The notes below the pieces were generated by a model, which did no database searches, was not told where the DNA came from, and saw only the letters and a program-made list of their open reading frames with translations. The position numbers and the translations under genes were made by a program. From contig CAKUYM010000049.1 in assembly GCA_934716785.1 (NCBI GenBank), forward strand, positions 1-18,876: a DNA stretch of 18,876 nucleotides, given 5' to 3'. Source of the stretch: an uncultured Bacteroides sp. GTDB taxonomy: Bacteria; Bacteroidota; Bacteroidia; Bacteroidales; Bacteroidaceae. Below, in pieces: positions 16,720-18,876 of the stretch (within the stretch, counting starts at the first letter, position 1; each line of letters starts with the position of its first letter).

Positions 16720-16755
16720 AACAAAAGAGTAATCCCAACGGATTACTCTTTTGTT
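16720..16755. terminator. Bidirectional intrinsic terminator after exuT
   Basis: A perfect 16-bp inverted repeat: AACAAAAGAGTAATCC (16720-16735), loop CAAC, GGATTACTCTTTTGTT (16740-16755). An A-run precedes it and T-rich DNA lies within the right arm. It stands between convergent exuT and the O-antigen-ligase-like gene. Confidence 0.85.
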
Positions 16756-16803
16756 CACAGAAAAATAGACAATAAATAAAAAAAAACTGAAAAGACTATA
16801 ATC

Positions 16804-18384
16804 TTATTCTGTGATATTCTCAAATAAATATTTGGATATCTCATCTTTTATCATGACTACTCTAGGCGAATAGACCTTAATAGGTTTATCTGCTATCTCA
16901 TGTGCTATCATATTTGCTTTATCAGCTTTACCTATTGTTTGGTAAATTTTGAATAATGCATATAATGGAACAAAACGTGCAGGACACATATTAGAAGCCA
17001 ATATAAAATGCTTCTCAGCTTCATTATATTTTCTAGTTTTTATATAATTATCACCTATTAGAATCTCCATATCATAATCAGCACACAGTGGTCTGCCTTC
17101 TAAAGCTATCTTTAGACTTTTCTGATTTAAACCGAAAGCGTTAAGAATGTTTGCATAATTATATAGGAAAGTATAATCATCTTGTAATATTGGATATAGT
17201 TTTTCGTATTGAATCACGGTCAAAGCAAATTTATCTGATTCCACTGGATAAACTTTTATACTACTCCATTTATATAGTACTATGATTTCTTTTCCACTGA
17301 AAACAAGCAATAAAGCAGTGAAACATATCATAAAGACTTGTGATACTTTCCAGACTTTCACATTTAGGTTTAAGGAAAAATTAGCAAATGAAAAAAGAGT
17401 GTAAATGCTAAAAACAACAACTAACCATACAAACGGAGTTGATAAAGGATAGGAAAAAAAAGCATATACCCCAATGCTACTTAAACAAGTGATAGCAATA
17501 TTAGTCTCTAATCTACGATTACGATTATACAGTTTATAAAGAATACATATGATACTGACAAATACAGTAAATCCTACTATGCCATAATTTACGAGCAATG
17601 CAATATATTCGTTAAAGGGACGGAAAGTGTTATCTGCTAACATCACGAATGAACTATCCGGATGTTTGCTAAAAAAATCGGCTTGATAGGTCATATAATT
17701 AGCCCAAAAACCCTCATGGCCAAACCCGAAGAACGGTTTATCTTTAAACATTTCCCAAGCGCACCGCCAAATAAGCAAACGTCCATCTGCTGAATCTTTC
17801 CTTAGTAAATACAAGATAATACCTATAGTACCACCAATAATGAGTAGCAATAATATATGTTTAGTCCTAATTTTATATCTATAGTTGATTATGATAAAAA
17901 GAACTATTGCAATCAGAATTCCTGCAATACCACTTCTTGAACCGGATAGGATAATTGCAATTATAGCAGACGTTGATGTGATAAAATAGAAATATTTATG
18001 ACTTTTAGATAAACTTGCTTTACTCATAAATAAGCATATTGGGCATCCTGCAGTTAGTGCTGCGGCGTAGGCTCCAGGATTGTCAAAGTTTCCAGTTACG
18101 GCAAACCCGGAATAGGTATCGATAAGAGAGAAATACTGTGAAATGCCGTATAGTGATGATAAAATAATTCCTAATGAGATCGCATTATAGTATGTTGGAA
18201 TAATCCGAGTATAGAGTTCTATACCCGGATTATTTATTTTCCACACAAGGATAAATATGAGCATTAATAGAAATGACAAAATTGCAAAACACCATTTATC
18301 TTGCTCTGTATATACTTGAGTCCCTATTCTAAATAATAAGGAAGCAATGCAACAAAAATATAGAATAGCGCGAACTAATAACAT
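16804..18384 (-). CDS. O-antigen ligase/Wzy-like membrane protein with C-terminal TPR
   Basis: 526 residues with about ten to twelve membrane helices. Features of the O-antigen ligase (Wzy_C) family are GNFDNPGAYAA at 98-108, the SGSRSG motif at 147-152, and a large periplasmic loop (about 196-262) opening with DGRLLIWRCAWEMFKDKPFFG. The loop is followed by FNEYIALLVNYGIVGF. After the last helix (about 345-365) the C-terminal 150 residues are soluble and contain tetratricopeptide-like helices (LYNYANILNAFGLNQKSLKIA, NEAEKHFILASNM). Such proteins move lipid-linked glycans onto lipid A or proteins, or polymerise them. No glycosyltransferase genes are near, so acceptor and glycan are unknown. 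It is AT-rich compared with the pectin genes. The small gene upstream ends 31 bases away on the same strand. Confidence 0.82.
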   Translation of the reverse strand: MLLVRAILYFCCIASLLFRIGTQVYTEQDKWCFAILSFLLMLIFILVWKINNPGIELYTRIIPTYYNAISLGIILSSLYGISQYFSLIDTYSGFAVTGNFDNPGAYAAALTAGCPICLFMSKASLSKSHKYFYFITSTSAIIAIILSGSRSGIAGILIAIVLFIIINYRYKIRTKHILLLLIIGGTIGIILYLLRKDSADGRLLIWRCAWEMFKDKPFFGFGHEGFWANYMTYQADFFSKHPDSSFVMLADNTFRPFNEYIALLVNYGIVGFTVFVSIICILYKLYNRNRRLETNIAITCLSSIGVYAFFSYPLSTPFVWLVVVFSIYTLFSFANFSLNLNVKVWKVSQVFMICFTALLLVFSGKEIIVLYKWSSIKVYPVESDKFALTVIQYEKLYPILQDDYTFLYNYANILNAFGLNQKSLKIALEGRPLCADYDMEILIGDNYIKTRKYNEAEKHFILASNMCPARFVPLYALFKIYQTIGKADKANMIAHEIADKPIKVYSPRVVMIKDEISKYLFENITE

Positions 18385-18415
18385 TTTGTCATTTCCGGTT
18401 ATTAAGGATTTGTAT

Positions 18416-18712
18416 TTATTTTATTTCGTCGTAATATTCTGATCCGGCTCTAAAATGTTCAATCAAGCCATCCGTTAATGATTCACCACTTTTTGTAACG
18501 TAGCCTGTCATATAAAAAGTTACTGAAGCATCCATCCCAAAATCTGTACTTCTAAAAACCTGTCCTTTAACTCCAACATTTGCATTATCATTGTGAAAAC
18601 TAGAGGATTTAGCAGTTGTTGGATTTCCTTCCCATTTATAAAATCCTCTTCCTTCTGCTGTCGTTTCTCCAATATTAACCCCATCATTATTGGTTTTTAA
18701 GCCGATCTTCAT
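18416..18712 (-). CDS. Hypothetical protein, probably a 5'-truncated gene
   Basis: 98 residues from the ATG at 18712, not recognised. The segment is polar, Gly/Asn/Thr-rich and beta-like (KGQVFRSTDFGMDASVTFYM), without a signal peptide or membrane helix. The frame stays open and protein-like upstream of that ATG for about 37 more codons (…RNSSREITIRGSAEEE…) back to a TAA in the hairpin loop at about 18823, with no ATG in between. So the ATG may be internal and the N-terminal part lost or separated by the hairpin. It lies just upstream of the O-antigen-ligase-like gene and could be its partner or acceptor, but nothing in the sequence proves this. Confidence 0.5.
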   Translation of the reverse strand: MKIGLKTNNDGVNIGETTAEGRGFYKWEGNPTTAKSSSFHNDNANVGVKGQVFRSTDFGMDASVTFYMTGYVTKSGESLTDGLIEHFRAGSEYYDEIK

Positions 18713-18811
18713 AGATAAAACTCGAAAACCATTCTTTTCTTCTTCAGCGCTTCCTCTAATGGTTATTTCTCTAGAAGAGTTTCTTGTTAAAGGAATGTAA
18801 TTTACTAAAGT

Positions 18812-18836
18812 TTCCCACCCTTTTTAGGGGTGGGAA
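18812..18836. repeat. Perfect short hairpin beside the truncated gene
   Basis: TTCCCACCC (18812-18820), a 7-nt loop TTTTTAG, then GGGTGGGAA (18828-18836): a perfect 9-bp stem. Its loop carries an in-frame TAA for the gene on the minus strand. GC-rich hairpins of this shape occur at the ends of IS200/IS605-type elements, and TTTAC followed by TAAAG (18801-18810) next to it recalls the target/guide arrangement of such ends. No transposase is visible in the remaining 40 bases. Confidence 0.6.
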
Positions 18837-18876
18837 TATATCAGAATCTCCAATATTTTTTGTAAATTAGCTATCG

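Overview
The window reads as chromosomal DNA of a gut Bacteroides, close to the B. thetaiotaomicron group. Four things point there: several upstream regions carry the Bacteroides -7 element TAnnTTTG rather than a sigma-70 promoter; most starts have A-rich leaders instead of Shine-Dalgarno sites; MurF and alanine racemase are one fused protein; and there is a secreted pectin-degradation gene set. No rRNA, tRNA or CRISPR array was seen.

Layout. (1) 1-3482, minus strand: a housekeeping operon dxs - trkA - trkH (trkH runs off the left edge), joining isoprenoid precursor synthesis to Trk potassium uptake. (2) 3523-7027, plus strand: a divergent promoter drives a GSCFA-family gene that overlaps a murF-alr fusion (cell-wall D-Ala-D-Ala supply and ligation). 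(3) 7044-9268: an AT-rich accessory stretch with a single-chain nucleotidyltransferase-HEPN protein, three 33-bp-spaced repeats, a bidirectional terminator, a stand-alone MNT nucleotidyltransferase and a small outer-membrane barrel protein. (4) 9269-16689: a divergent pectin/uronate locus. The minus arm encodes a GH105 unsaturated-uronyl hydrolase and a CE12-CE8 esterase fusion. The plus arm encodes an EIIC-GAT-type permease, a KduI isomerase with a signal peptide and an ExuT-like MFS transporter. The arms share a 300-bp control region with spaced GTGCAC repeats. (5) 16720-18876: a terminator, then AT-rich minus-strand DNA with an O-antigen-ligase/TPR membrane protein preceded by a small gene that looks truncated at its 5' end beside a short perfect hairpin.

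How the pectin genes fit together: CE12 and CE8 strip acetyl and methyl esters from pectin. GH105 releases the terminal unsaturated uronate, which rearranges to 5-keto-4-deoxyuronate. KduI isomerises it to 2,5-diketo-3-deoxygluconate. ExuT and the EIIC-like permease are candidate importers. GH105, the esterase and KduI all carry export signals, so the sequence suggests that isomerisation happens before import. That arrangement, plus the orphan PTS permease, is the most interesting biology here. SusC/SusD, KduD, KdgK and a dedicated regulator are not in the window.
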